This document shows positions 54,738 to 63,318 of a DNA stretch of 64,000 bases, in pieces (position 1 is the first letter of the stretch; every line of letters starts with the position of its first letter). The stretch lies in NCBI GenBank assembly GCA_020349865.1, contig CP070700.1, forward strand, positions 3,207,898-3,271,897. The letters are read 5' to 3'. A model generated the notes under the pieces. That model worked only from the letters and a program-made list of their open reading frames with translations. It was not told the DNA's origin and made no database searches. The stretch comes from Desulfobacteraceae bacterium (GTDB taxonomy: Bacteria > Desulfobacterota > DSM-4660 > Desulfatiglandales > Desulfatiglandaceae). The translations under genes and the position numbers were made by a program.

Positions 54738-55661
54738 ATGACCAAGCACCAGATGCCGCGGTGGAGATTTGTTTTTATAGTCGTTGTGTTTCTTCAATTC
54801 TACGTCGCACAAGCCGAATCGTCCGAGCTCGTTACAGTGGAGCAGACATACCCCGGATTTGCCGCCGGTATCCTCAAACGGGCAAGAATGGTCGCGATGA
54901 AAAAAGGGACCTTGCTCGTATCCGAGGGTATTGAAATCAAGGAATCTCAGATCAAAGAGACGGTGGAAAAGGCAGGCCCGAAAATTCGGGAAGAACTTAG
55001 GAAAAATTTGTTTTTCATCCTGGAACAGGAGACCATGAAAGCGGTGCTTGTCGAAGAGGCCAGATCATCTGGAGCGGTTACAAGGGGCCTTTCACAAACG
55101 GAAGCCATCCAGGCCTATTTGAGTCAAAAATTTCGTGATGTTCAGGTGGCGGACGAGGAGGCAAAGACCTTCTATGAAGCTAATAAGGCCATGGTTGGGG
55201 GGCTTCCTTTCGAGCAGGTGAAAGAGGCCATTCAGCAGGTGCTGGTTCAACAGAAAAGACAGGATGCCTTTGCTTCCTATCTCCAGGGATTGGGCGGTAA
55301 AAAGAACATTCGCGTCAACAGGGAATGGGTCAAGGCCCAGTATGTCTTCGCAAAGGATAACCCGGTGGACAAGGCCCGAATGTCCGGCAAACCCACGATG
55401 GTGGAATTCGGTGCCACGGGCTGCATCCCATGCGATATGATGCAGCCGATCCTGGATAAGCTTCGCAAAAATTATTCCGACAGGTTGAACGTGGTTTTCG
55501 TTCACGTTCGGGAAAACCAGATTCTTGGGGCGCGTTTCGGTATCCAGTCGATTCCGGTTCAGGTATTTTATGACAGAAACGGTGAAGAGGTCTTTCGGCA
55601 TGTGGGGTTTTATGCAGAGCCGGAGGTCTTGAGGCAACTGGCGAAATTGGGAGTCGAATGA
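54738..55661 (+). CDS. Secreted thioredoxin with SurA-like N-terminal domain
   Basis: A 307-residue protein with a signal peptide ending near VAQAE. Residues ~60-190 resemble the helical SurA/PpiD chaperone domain (ETMKAVLVEEAR, EEAKTFYEANKAMVGGLPFEQVKEAI read in parts). Residues ~205-307 are a thioredoxin domain with CIPC (C229, C232) and the cis-proline in GIQSIPVQVFYD. Its stop codon is directly followed by the start of the next thioredoxin gene. It is likely a periplasmic disulfide or folding factor fed by the CcdA protein. Confidence 0.88.
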   Translation: MTKHQMPRWRFVFIVVVFLQFYVAQAESSELVTVEQTYPGFAAGILKRARMVAMKKGTLLVSEGIEIKESQIKETVEKAGPKIREELRKNLFFILEQETMKAVLVEEARSSGAVTRGLSQTEAIQAYLSQKFRDVQVADEEAKTFYEANKAMVGGLPFEQVKEAIQQVLVQQKRQDAFASYLQGLGGKKNIRVNREWVKAQYVFAKDNPVDKARMSGKPTMVEFGATGCIPCDMMQPILDKLRKNYSDRLNVVFVHVRENQILGARFGIQSIPVQVFYDRNGEEVFRHVGFYAEPEVLRQLAKLGVE

Positions 55662-56078
55662 ATGAAGAAGCCGATTCTGATTGCTGCACTCTGTCTTGTC
55701 GCACTGGCTGGGGTTATAGGTGCATGGAGGTTTCAGTTTCCGGCAAGTAAATCTGAAGCAACCTTATCGGAAAGCCAGGCGTTCAGTAACATTCCGGTGA
55801 GGGGCATGGCAACCATGGTGGACCTGGGTGCGAACGAGTGCATCCCCTGCAAGATGATGGTTCCGGTTATAGAGAAGGTGGAGAAGAAATACCAGGGTAA
55901 AGCCGCCATTGTCTTTATCGACGTCTGGAAAAACAAAGAACCGGCCAAGCGGTTTGGCATCCGTGCAATCCCTACACAGATCTTCTTTGATAAAGAGGGC
56001 AAGGAGGTCTACCGCCATGAGGGATTCATGGGGGAAGCGGAGATTGACCGAATCTTTAAAAAAATAGGGGTGAGTTAG
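55662..56078 (+). CDS. Membrane-anchored periplasmic thioredoxin
   Basis: A 138-residue thioredoxin with an N-terminal hydrophobic anchor (PILIAALCLVALAGVIGAW). The active site is CIPC in GANECIPCKMMVPV; the cis-proline is in GIRAIPTQIFFD. It abuts the upstream thioredoxin gene and lies 23 bases before the ccdA-like gene. It would receive electrons across the membrane from CcdA. Confidence 0.92.
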   Translation: MKKPILIAALCLVALAGVIGAWRFQFPASKSEATLSESQAFSNIPVRGMATMVDLGANECIPCKMMVPVIEKVEKKYQGKAAIVFIDVWKNKEPAKRFGIRAIPTQIFFDKEGKEVYRHEGFMGEAEIDRIFKKIGVS

Positions 56079-56101
56079 CCAATACAAACAGGAGGGCTTG
56101 A

Positions 56102-56812
56102 ATGCTCGAAGGCGTCTTCGTAACCGTGAATGAATGGATTGCGGGCGGCACGATGATTGCGGCCCTTGGCTTTTTATTGTGGGGCATGATCAGCGTTGTC
56201 TTCAGCCCCTGCCACCTGGCGTCCATCCCGCTTATCGTGGCCTACGTCGGCGGCCAGCAGACGATCCTGAAACCAAGGGAAGCCGGTTTCTATTCAGTGG
56301 CCTTTACGTCGGGCCTCTTTATCACAATTGCCCTTATTGGCATCATCTGCGCCTTACTGGGCCGCATGCTGGGAGATGTAGGCAACTACTGGCAGATCCT
56401 TATTGGGTTGGTCCTGGTCTGGATTGCTTTAGGCATGCTTGGCGTTGAAAAATGCTCCATGTCAGGGAGTCTCCTGTATCGCCTCAATTTCAGAGGTCCC
56501 TTCGGCGCATTCGGCCTCGGACTGGCCTATGGAATCCTTTCGGGCTCCTGTACCTTTGGCTTTATCGCTCCGATCCTGGCCATCATCACGGTTCAAAAGC
56601 AGATTGCCACGGGAATCCTCTTCATCCTACTCTTCGCCATCGGCCATTGCCTGCCCATTGTGGCGGCCGGAAGTTCGACCGCTGCGGTGAAGAGGATCAT
56701 GGAGAACAGCGCCTGGCAGGGGGCCGGAAACTGGTTCCGAAAGGGAGCGGGCGTGGTGATCGTGATGTTGGGGGCTTACTTTATTATCAATCCTTTTTTC
56801 TCCCCTTCATAA
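56102..56812 (+). CDS. ccdA: CcdA/DsbD-type transmembrane electron carrier
   Basis: A 236-residue membrane protein with six predicted spans. Family cysteines occur in VFSPCHLASIPLIVAYV in the first span and in GILSGSCTFGFIAPILA in the fourth. It passes electrons from cytoplasmic thioredoxin to periplasmic thiol proteins. With the two upstream thioredoxins it forms a complete thiol relay. That would also support the ResB/CcsA cytochrome c pathway elsewhere in the window. Confidence 0.92.
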   Translation: MLEGVFVTVNEWIAGGTMIAALGFLLWGMISVVFSPCHLASIPLIVAYVGGQQTILKPREAGFYSVAFTSGLFITIALIGIICALLGRMLGDVGNYWQILIGLVLVWIALGMLGVEKCSMSGSLLYRLNFRGPFGAFGLGLAYGILSGSCTFGFIAPILAIITVQKQIATGILFILLFAIGHCLPIVAAGSSTAAVKRIMENSAWQGAGNWFRKGAGVVIVMLGAYFIINPFFSPS

Positions 56813-56827
56813 GAAGAGGCAGAGATC

Positions 56828-57352
56828 GTGTTATTAAAAAACTATACCAAAGAGATCTTCCGACCGGAGTGCAACCCCAGCTTTCAATCCCTGCACTGCA
56901 TTGCTCATCTGGAGCAAGACGTTTCCGAGGCCCTCCCGTACCTGAACGCCTCCCTGGGCGGTTTCGAATATTTAAAGGATCCACCAGCGGTAACATTCAG
57001 AATCCACGGAAAGATCGTCACGGTCCACCAGCGGGAGATCGCGGTTAACGCCCTCAAAGACGAAGAGGAGGCTGACAAGATCCTGAAATGGCTTCAGCGG
57101 GAAATCAATGAGGCATGGGAGAAAAGGGACGAGATTGAACCGAAGTACGAGGGAGCCCCAAAGCCCAAGGTCTTTGAGATTTTAAAACTCCTGCCAAAGA
57201 CCAACTGCCGGGAGTGCGGGGAGCCCACGTGCATGGTCTTTGCCACAAGGGTGGCAGAAGGAGCAAAAGGCACGGAGGATTGCCCTGCATTGGTGGAGGA
57301 AAACAGTAAAAAACTCAGAAAATACATGAGCCAATTTCAATTGGACTTGTAG
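56828..57352 (+). CDS. 4Fe-4S domain protein of the arsenic cluster
   Basis: A 174-residue cytoplasmic protein with a GTG start. The C-terminal part has the PF04060-type motif LPKTNCRECGEPTCMVFATRV ... GTEDCPAL (read in parts) with four cysteines for a 4Fe-4S cluster. The N-terminal part (CNPSFQSLHCIAHL) has two extra cysteines. Proteins of this type are found next to ACR3-type pumps in anaerobes, and a broken ACR3 gene follows directly. Its role may be electron transfer or metalloid sensing; this is not established. Confidence 0.82.
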   Translation: MLLKNYTKEIFRPECNPSFQSLHCIAHLEQDVSEALPYLNASLGGFEYLKDPPAVTFRIHGKIVTVHQREIAVNALKDEEEADKILKWLQREINEAWEKRDEIEPKYEGAPKPKVFEILKLLPKTNCRECGEPTCMVFATRVAEGAKGTEDCPALVEENSKKLRKYMSQFQLDL

Positions 57353-57393
57353 GGTTTTGGGGGAATAATCGAATTTCTTAATGGAGGTAAACC

Positions 57394-58155
57394 GTGACAA
57401 CTCAAGCAGGCGTCAGCGAGGAATCAAAGGGCCTCATTTTTTTTGAAAAGTATCTCTACATTTGGGTGATCCCCTGCATCGTCGCAGGCATTGTCCTGGG
57501 AAAGGTTGCACCGGGTGTCGCAAAATACCTGGACAGCCTGGCCATTTAGGTGGAGGAAGCCCCTGTAGTCTCGATTCCCATTGCGGTCTGTCTCTTTTTT
57601 ATGATGTATCCGTTCATGGTCAAAACTGATTTTGCCGAGGTCATCAAAGCTTGTAAAATCGGCAAGCCCGTGTTTTTGAAGCTGTTTGTCAACTGTGCCA
57701 TCAAGCCCTTCACCATGTATGCCATCACTTTGTTTTTTCTCGGCACGGCTTTTTACGCCCTGATTGGACCGGAAGCCGTAGATCATGTTAAAATGCCGCT
57801 TGGCCTCGATCTACCGATAGGTGCGTCTCATGGCGCAGTTAAAGTGATCATGGCCAACGGGGTCAAGGTCCTGGAAGTGTCCCTGTGGCGAAGCTAAATG
57901 GCAGGTTGCATTCTACTGGGTATTGCGCCATGCACGGCCATAGTTCTGGTCTGGGGATTTCTGACACGGGGAAACGACGGTCTCACCCTGGTCACGGTGG
58001 CCATTGCCACGTCCACCATGCTCTTCGGGCTTTCCTCCGGGGCTGCCCTGGCCACGGTCGTGGGCGTGCTCATCGAAGTCCCGGTTATGCGCATGCTGGT
58101 TAAAATTTGCCTGAGGACAACCCACTGGTTTCGGTATAAAGCAGTAACCGCTTAA
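57394..58155 (+). pseudogene. ACR3 arsenite permease, decayed
   Basis: One reading frame from GTG 57394 to 58155 encodes ACR3 sequence with two stop codons: TAG at 57547-57549 (after KYLDSLAI) and TAA at 57895-57897 (after EVSLWRS, where ACR3 has Tyr). The middle of the protein is missing between ATVAIAT and [18 protein letters not shown]. Both changes are simple substitutions of a Tyr codon to a stop. The intact ACR3 is at 42289. Confidence 0.85.
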
Positions 58156-58175
58156 ACCCAAAGGAGAAACGTGAC

Positions 58176-58889
58176 ATGAAAAATCCGGTTGCTACAGGTT
58201 GTCTGATCCTCTTCATCCTGCTTTTCATGCCATGGTCCGCTTATCCACAGGCTGCCACGCAGGGTCCACGCCTGGTCCTGCAAGAGCGGGAATTCGATTT
58301 CGGAAAGGTCAAGGAGGGGAGCCGCATCACTCATGAATTCACCGTGCAGAACAAAGGAAGCGCACCTCTGGAAATCAAGAAGGTCTCCCCCGGTTGAGGC
58401 TGCTCGGTGGCCTCCTTTGACAGGACCATCCCCCCTGGAGAGGGGGGAAAGATCACGCTCACGGTGAATACAAAAGGATACGAGGGAAAAATTCGCAAGA
58501 CTACGGTTGTCGACAGCAACGATCCGAAAATGCCCCGATTCACCCTTGGAATCAGGGCATTCGTTCATGTCCCCATATCCATGAGACCCCGTTATGTCCG
58601 GCTCTATGGAAGGGAAGAGGTAAGTATAACAAGGAGCATTGAAATTAAGGCGGGACTGGATAAACCTCTCATTCTGGAACCGGATCAATTTAACCTTGAA
58701 GGGAAATTAACATATAAAATTGAGGAAATAGACAAAGGCCGGAAATTCAAGGTCTATTTCACTAACATCCCCGGCGTGGCAGGCTCTTACAGGGGATTTC
58801 TCAATTTAAAGACGAATTATAATGAAAAACCGGTTCTTAATATCAGGATCAGCGGTCGGTTTGTGAAGACAAAGACGGATAAACAGTAA
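58176..58889 (+). CDS. DUF1573 protein with in-frame TGA at the CGC motif
   Basis: Read through the TGA at 58395-58397, this is a 237-residue secreted protein. A signal peptide (MKNPVATGCLILFILLFMPW) precedes a DUF1573 Ig-like domain: FGKVKEGSRITHEF, then PLEIKKVSPG-U74-GC-SVASFD, and PPGEGGKITLTVNTKGYEGKI. DUF1573 proteins have CGC at this point, so TGA replaces the first Cys exactly. The frame stays open for 164 more codons with good similarity. Two candidate hairpins follow the TGA. Selenocysteine is plausible. The neighbouring ACR3 gene carries true nonsense mutations, so a broken gene cannot be excluded. Confidence 0.7.
58408..58447 (+). promoter_or_regulatory. Candidate SECIS hairpins of the DUF1573 gene
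   Basis: Hairpin 1, 58408-58428: UGG and UCCU pair with AGGA and CCA around the loop UUGAC, with a two-base bulge; the loop begins 19 nt after the UGA. Hairpin 2, 58430-58447: seven G-C-rich pairs with the loop GGAG, 39 nt after the UGA. The first has good distance but a poor loop, the second a good loop but slightly long distance. Confidence 0.4.
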
Positions 58890-58938
58890 CCTCGGTTGAT
58901 ATCTCTTAGAATCTCAATTTTGATTGGGTGAATGAACC

Positions 58939-59445
58939 ATGAAAGCTAATCATCTGCGAAACAAAGGATTGCTTTTCTCCGTGCTGCGCCAGGTTACAGT
59001 CATCATCTTGCTATCATTTGCTTTAGGCCTTTTGATGAATCAAGTTCGTTCCAACTCCCTTCCACTAATAGCCGACTGGGCGCCCGAGGTAAGGTTAGCC
59101 TCGGACTCGGGAGAGAGCCTGATCATTTCTCTTGAAGAAGCCAAGGCCCTGTGCTCGGACAAAGGGGCCGTATTCCTGGATGCGCGATCTCCCGAGGATT
59201 ATGCCCAGGGACATATCCGGTGCGCTCAAAACATACCATGGCAATCTTTTGACGCATACATTGACCGCGTCTTCAATATGATTCCGGATGACGCCTGGAT
59301 CGTGACTTATTGTGACGGCGAGCACTGTTCCCTGAGCGAAGATCTGGCTAAAGAACTGGTTTCCATGGGGTATCAAAAGGTAAAGGTCCTTTTAAACGGC
59401 TGGACGAGATGGTTGGAGGCCGGGTTGCCTGTTAAAATAGGATAA
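58939..59445 (+). CDS. Membrane-anchored rhodanese-domain protein
   Basis: A 168-residue protein with an N-terminal membrane segment (VIILLSFALGLLM) and a periplasmic rhodanese domain. The domain has VFLDARSPEDYAQGHI and the active loop YCDGEHCSLSEDLA, whose two cysteines bracket the loop instead of the single usual one. The enzyme would move sulfane sulfur or act on thiols outside the membrane. It follows the DUF1573 gene and precedes a MauE-like gene on the same strand, all probably one transcript. Confidence 0.87.
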   Translation: MKANHLRNKGLLFSVLRQVTVIILLSFALGLLMNQVRSNSLPLIADWAPEVRLASDSGESLIISLEEAKALCSDKGAVFLDARSPEDYAQGHIRCAQNIPWQSFDAYIDRVFNMIPDDAWIVTYCDGEHCSLSEDLAKELVSMGYQKVKVLLNGWTRWLEAGLPVKIG

Positions 59446-59486
59446 TAATGCAGAGGAGCCGGAACATATTATAAAGGTAAACACTT

Positions 59487-59945
59487 ATGATTGGTAAATA
59501 CTTGAAAGATGGATTTATGGTTGTCGGCGCCCGCCTGATTCTCGGGGTTGTCTTTATTTTCGCGAGCATCGACAAGATCGCTCACCCGGAGGCCTTTGCC
59601 AAGGCTGTCTACAACTATCAGATCCTCCCGGATTTTCTCATCAACCTTACGGCGATTATTATTCCGTGGCTGGAGCTGATTTTGGGCCTCTTTTTGATTA
59701 TCGGGCTGTTTCGGGAAGGAAGCGTGTGCATCGTGACGGTTCTCCTGGTCGTTTTTTTGGGGGTCATGGTTTTCAACCTGGCGCGGGGTCTGGATATCCA
59801 TTGCGGTTGCTTCACTACGAGCACGGATGGCACAAACAACACTCCGATGGCGTGGTATGTTTTCAGGGACGGTCTCTTCCTGCCGCTGGCATTCTACCTG
59901 TTCTACCGCACCTTCCGAGGAAAAAGACAAGCAGTAAGAGTTTAA
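59487..59945 (+). CDS. MauE/DoxX-type membrane protein
   Basis: A 152-residue protein with four membrane spans. The conserved DIHCGCF segment near residue 108 is the MauE hallmark; ASIDKIAHPEAFAKAVYNYQILP read in parts is the first periplasmic stretch. MauE proteins help disulfide chemistry during maturation of periplasmic enzymes, often with thioredoxin and DUF1573-like partners. It is the last intact gene before the second arsR. Confidence 0.87.
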   Translation: MIGKYLKDGFMVVGARLILGVVFIFASIDKIAHPEAFAKAVYNYQILPDFLINLTAIIIPWLELILGLFLIIGLFREGSVCIVTVLLVVFLGVMVFNLARGLDIHCGCFTTSTDGTNNTPMAWYVFRDGLFLPLAFYLFYRTFRGKRQAVRV

Positions 59946-60102
59946 GATGTTTCGTCTATGATGGGGAGAAAAGGGAGCATTTTCGGGAGGATCGGGGTTC
60001 GCCGGAGGTCTTCCTCAATCTTCTCAGAGAAAGGCTCATGCTTGAATAACGATTTGGGCGACAACCTATGATTCTGACGATTTCCGATGAGGAATTTATA
60101 AT

Positions 60103-60453
60103 ATGAAAGATTTCATAAAAGTTACAAAGGCCCTGTCCGATCCCAACCGCGTCAAGATCATCAAGATGCTCCAGCAAAGGGCCATGTTTGTTTACGAGCT
60201 TCAGGCCGCGCTAGGTATTGCTCAACCAACAGTATCCAAACACCTCAAGGTGCTTGAGAATGCTGGCCTTGTCACCTTCCAGAAAGAAGGGACCCGGGTA
60301 AGCTATTGTGTGGCGAACGGAACGAGCAGCCCTTACGCCGCAAGCATTCTGGGGAACCTCAAACACTGGCTGGAGAATGCGCCTGAAATGACTGAGTTGC
60401 AAGCAAGGCTTCCCGATATTCACCGGGCAGCTATTCAAGAACGCGTCCGTTGA
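60103..60453 (+). CDS. ArsR family repressor lacking the CVC site
   Basis: A 116-residue winged-helix protein closely related to the ArsR at 52024 (KALSDPNRVKI and QPTVSKHLKVLE are shared). Where the first repressor has CVC on helix 3, this one reads AMFVYELQAAL, so the usual arsenite-binding cysteines are gone. A single cysteine remains in VSYCVANGT. It may sense something else, use a different site, or be a constitutive repressor. GAGGA precedes the ATG. Confidence 0.9.
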   Translation: MKDFIKVTKALSDPNRVKIIKMLQQRAMFVYELQAALGIAQPTVSKHLKVLENAGLVTFQKEGTRVSYCVANGTSSPYAASILGNLKHWLENAPEMTELQARLPDIHRAAIQERVR

Positions 60454-60484
60454 CGAATAAGAATCTGTGAATTTGCAGGGGGGC

Positions 60485-60580
60485 ATGATTTCCATGATTC
60501 GGTTTTCCGGAGACCCCTATCAAACATTCGGTCTCACACCGGATGCCACTGAAAAAGAAATCCGGAAGGCGTACCGCTAG
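60485..60580 (+). pseudogene. DnaJ-domain fragment
   Basis: A 31-codon frame (60485-60580) encodes DPYQTFGLTPDATEKEIRKA, the opening helix of a J-domain, then stops at TAG 60578-60580. The HPD motif and the rest are absent. It is a truncated relic. Confidence 0.65.
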
Positions 60581-60596
60581 ATTGAATGGCAGGTAA

Positions 60597-61313
60597 ATTT
60601 TTGTCGGCAAAAAGGAATTCCTCCTCAATAAAGGGGGCTCCTTTAACAGAGATATTGAGGGGAGGATTTCAGATCAAGTGGAACAGGGAAGAACCGCTAT
60701 CCTTGTGGCGAACGACATGAGGACAGTCGGTTTGATTGCCATTGCCGATGAGATCCGGCCGGAGACATCCCGGGCCATCGGATCACTGAAAAAGCTCCTG
60801 GGCATCCAGGAGATTACCATGCTCACTGGAGACAACCAAAAGGTGGCCAGGGCGGTTGCAAGGGAGATCGGTGTGGACGATTTTCAGGCCGGACTTCTAC
60901 CATAACAGAAGCAGGAGTTCGTCAAGAAGTTACAAAGTGAGGGACGTATTGTGGGAATGATCGGTGACGGTATTAACGATGCACCGGCTCTGGCCTTGAC
61001 AGACGTTGGTATCGCCATGGGGGCGGCAGGCACAGACGTGGCTGTTGAAGCAGCGGATGTTACCCTGATGAATGATGACCTCTCGCGGGTCGTGGAATTT
61101 ATTATGAATGTCCAGGAATGTGCTTCGTCGTATCAAGTTAAATATCTTCTTCTCCATTATATACAACGCAGTGGAGCTTTTCCTGGGCAGTCTAGGGATG
61201 CTCACCCTGTCTTGGTGGTGATTTTTCAGGTGGCTGGTTGCACTACAGTAGTTATCAGTTCGACACTGCTGTTGTGGTCGAGATCAAATCCCCATGGTTA
61301 TTCAAACATCTAA
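60597..61313 (+). pseudogene. Metal P-type ATPase remnant
   Basis: The frame from 60597 reads VGKKEFLLNKGG, then IRPETSRAIGSLKKLLG and TGDNQKVARAVAREIG, a TAA at 60903-60905, [23 protein letters not shown] and [11 protein letters not shown]. These are the nucleotide-binding and hinge segments of a CadA/ZntA-type ATPase. After ~61110 the frame shifts twice, returning at [15 protein letters not shown]. The phosphorylation DKTGT site and the N-terminus are absent. Confidence 0.85.
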
Positions 61314-61343
61314 TGACTCTTAAAGGGAATAGATTGGGTGAAA

Positions 61344-61502
61344 ATGGCAAAAGATCAAAGCACGAACAAACGGGCCAAAGACCTGAGTTATTTTGAAAAG
61401 TATCTCTCTATCTGGGTCATCCTCTGTATGGGCCTTACGTTCGCACAACATGTCCTAGATTCTAACATGTATAAAAGTGACACCAGAAGGAGGACATTAT
61501 GA
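61344..61502 (+). pseudogene. N-terminal fragment of a third ACR3 gene
   Basis: A 52-codon frame that resembles the first membrane segment of the broken ACR3 at 57394 (LSYFEKYLSIWVILCMG against [17 protein letters not shown]), then loses similarity. Its stop overlaps the start of the thioredoxin gene at 61499. Probably the join point of a deletion that fused ACR3 remains to the next gene. Confidence 0.6.
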
Positions 61503-61747
61503 AGATCGAAGTTTTAGGTACAGGCTGTGCAAAATGTGATACAACTGAAAAAATTGCGAAAGAGGCCGTTTCAAGAACTGGTGTTGATGCCCGGGTTGTG
61601 AAAGTCTCGGACAGGATGGAGATCGCAAAATCGGGCGTGCTCATGACACCGGCTCTCCTCATAGACGGCCAGGTGAAGGTCGTGGGCAAGATTCCTGACA
61701 TTGAGGATGTTATAAGCTGGATCAGTGAAATGAAGGAGGAAGGCTGA
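61499..61747 (+). CDS. Small thioredoxin-like protein (Thioredoxin_3)
   Basis: An 82-residue thioredoxin-fold protein with CAKC in LGTGCAKCDTTEKIA and the cis-proline in GVLMTPALLIDGQVKVVG. It is a paralogue of the protein at 54446. AGAAGGAGG precedes the ATG. It follows ACR3 remains, as these proteins usually follow an intact pump. Confidence 0.9.
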   Translation: MKIEVLGTGCAKCDTTEKIAKEAVSRTGVDARVVKVSDRMEIAKSGVLMTPALLIDGQVKVVGKIPDIEDVISWISEMKEEG

Positions 61748-61958
61748 TCCTTCGTCTTCCTGTAAGGCGAATATCCCCTTAATATTTCTAATAGGGTAGT
61801 TCGAATATTTCATAATTTCATAATACCTAGGCCCAAATGTTTAATTATTCTCCCCTGGCCAAAAAAAGGATCCCGGGGCGAAAAGAGGGCTTTTTCTGCG
61901 GGCATTTGTTCGACAGTGCCACATGGGCACAATCAATTCGGCTGGAGGAATAAATGAA

Positions 61959-62939
61959 ATGCATCTGGAAGACGTATACATTGAGGGATTTAAGTCCTTT
62001 TCTCAGCGCACATCTATGGGCTTCCAGCCCGGTATCGGCGTGATTATTGGTAACAACGGCGTGGGGAAATCAAACATTCTGGACGCCATCGTTTGGGCCA
62101 TGGGCGAAAATGATTTGACCAAACTGCGTTGCCTGGAGCAGCATGAACTATTTTTTTCGGGCAGCAAGGATTACCCGCCCGCCGACAAGATCCGTGTCGA
62201 GTTGAACTTCAAGGAAAGCAAGGAAAAGGAATCACCAGCCATACGCCTGGTTCGAGAGATGAAAAAGGAGAGTCAAGAAGCCTATTGGGTCCAAGACAAT
62301 TCCCTTCCCCGAGAAAAGTACCTGCAAGAGCTAGTAAACTTGAAACTACCCCACGCTTTGAAGTCCATCATCAGACAGGAACAGATCAATGACATGCTTT
62401 TTTTAGACCCCCGGCATCGCTTCCGCTGGGTGGAGGAGCTTCTTTCAGTGGACACAACGGACAGCTTAAGACAAAAAATCCGTGAAGACATTGATCCACT
62501 TTTCCGCCAATACCTGGATTTTCTGTTTCCGCTGGGGCAGGGGAAGGTAGATGTTTTGGATCAGAATGGTCGACAGGGTCTGGAAATTGAGATTACCTTA
62601 CCAGGGAACCGGAAGCGCAAATCCCACCAGCTCTCCGGGGGAGAGAAGTCCGTTACCAGCCTTGCCCTGAAGTTGGCCGTCTTCGAGCAACTGGACAGTC
62701 CTTTTTACCTCCTTGACGAAGTGGAACCCTCTCTGGACTATACCAATCACAAATCCATGCAGGCCCTTCTCAAGACCCTTGCCCAAAAGAAGCAGCTCAT
62801 TATGATTACCCACCTGCGCAGCACCATACAACTGGCAAACACGGTGCACGGTGTGAGGACTCGGTGGGATGGCTCATCTTTCATGAAGTTCTACTTTGTA
62901 ATGGACGAACGCCTCCTGAGGCTCTATAAATGTTGTTGA
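61959..62939 (+). CDS. Head-only SMC-like ATPase
   Basis: A 326-residue ABC-type ATPase of the SMC/RecF branch. It opens MHLEDVYIEGFKSF and has Walker A GNNGVGKSN (31-39), the family signature QLSGGEKSVTSLALKLAVF (224-242) and Walker B FYLLDEVEPSLD (249-260). Between them, where SMC proteins carry hundreds of coiled-coil residues, only about 160 residues are present, with no visible long coiled coil. The ATG at 61959 is favoured by GGAGGA just upstream; an upstream ATG at 61923 is also in frame. It is followed 13 bases later by a zinc-ribbon protein gene. The role is unknown; DNA repair or chromosome association is plausible. Confidence 0.82.
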   Translation: MHLEDVYIEGFKSFSQRTSMGFQPGIGVIIGNNGVGKSNILDAIVWAMGENDLTKLRCLEQHELFFSGSKDYPPADKIRVELNFKESKEKESPAIRLVREMKKESQEAYWVQDNSLPREKYLQELVNLKLPHALKSIIRQEQINDMLFLDPRHRFRWVEELLSVDTTDSLRQKIREDIDPLFRQYLDFLFPLGQGKVDVLDQNGRQGLEIEITLPGNRKRKSHQLSGGEKSVTSLALKLAVFEQLDSPFYLLDEVEPSLDYTNHKSMQALLKTLAQKKQLIMITHLRSTIQLANTVHGVRTRWDGSSFMKFYFVMDERLLRLYKCC

Positions 62940-62951
62940 GGGAGTAGATCT

Positions 62952-63236
62952 ATGGCTGAATGGGAAGAAATAGAAAGGTTCAGAGACTTGGTCGTGGAAC
63001 TGGAACTGCCGCGTCATGACTTTGCCCTTTTCGGGGTGAAATGCCCGTACTGCGGGAAGACGGATAGGATACACAAACTGGAGGAACCCCCCGAGCTACC
63101 GGAAGCGCCGACCGAGTATGAACGAATCTGGAACAAATTCAGATCGAAAGGAGATCTTGTTGTGTGCAAGTTCTGCCGTCAGATCCTGCGCTTGTCCGAG
63201 TCAAAGGGAAGCGCTTCCCCACTCACAGAGCTTTAA
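62952..63236 (+). CDS. Zinc-ribbon protein, partner of the SMC-like gene
   Basis: A 94-residue protein with two CxxC pairs, VKCPYCGK and VVCKFCRQ, about 40 residues apart, which could bind one zinc. The rest is acidic and helical. A GAGGGAG site precedes the ATG 13 bases after the SMC-like stop, so the two are cotranscribed. I do not recognise a named family. A DNA- or protein-binding adaptor is a fair guess. Confidence 0.7.
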   Translation: MAEWEEIERFRDLVVELELPRHDFALFGVKCPYCGKTDRIHKLEEPPELPEAPTEYERIWNKFRSKGDLVVCKFCRQILRLSESKGSASPLTEL

Positions 63237-63318
63237 ATGATGGCTGATATGTCTGCGTGGTAGCGAAATCAAGTCTATCTTGATCGTTAAATCTATACTG
63301 CTTTTTATTGCCGCATTG

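Noticed and set aside
57547..57897. TAG and TAA inside the ACR3 frame as possible recoding (for example pyrrolysine)
   Set aside because: The positions are ordinary Tyr sites in ACR3, one stop is TAA, and the protein also lacks its middle part, so simple decay explains it.
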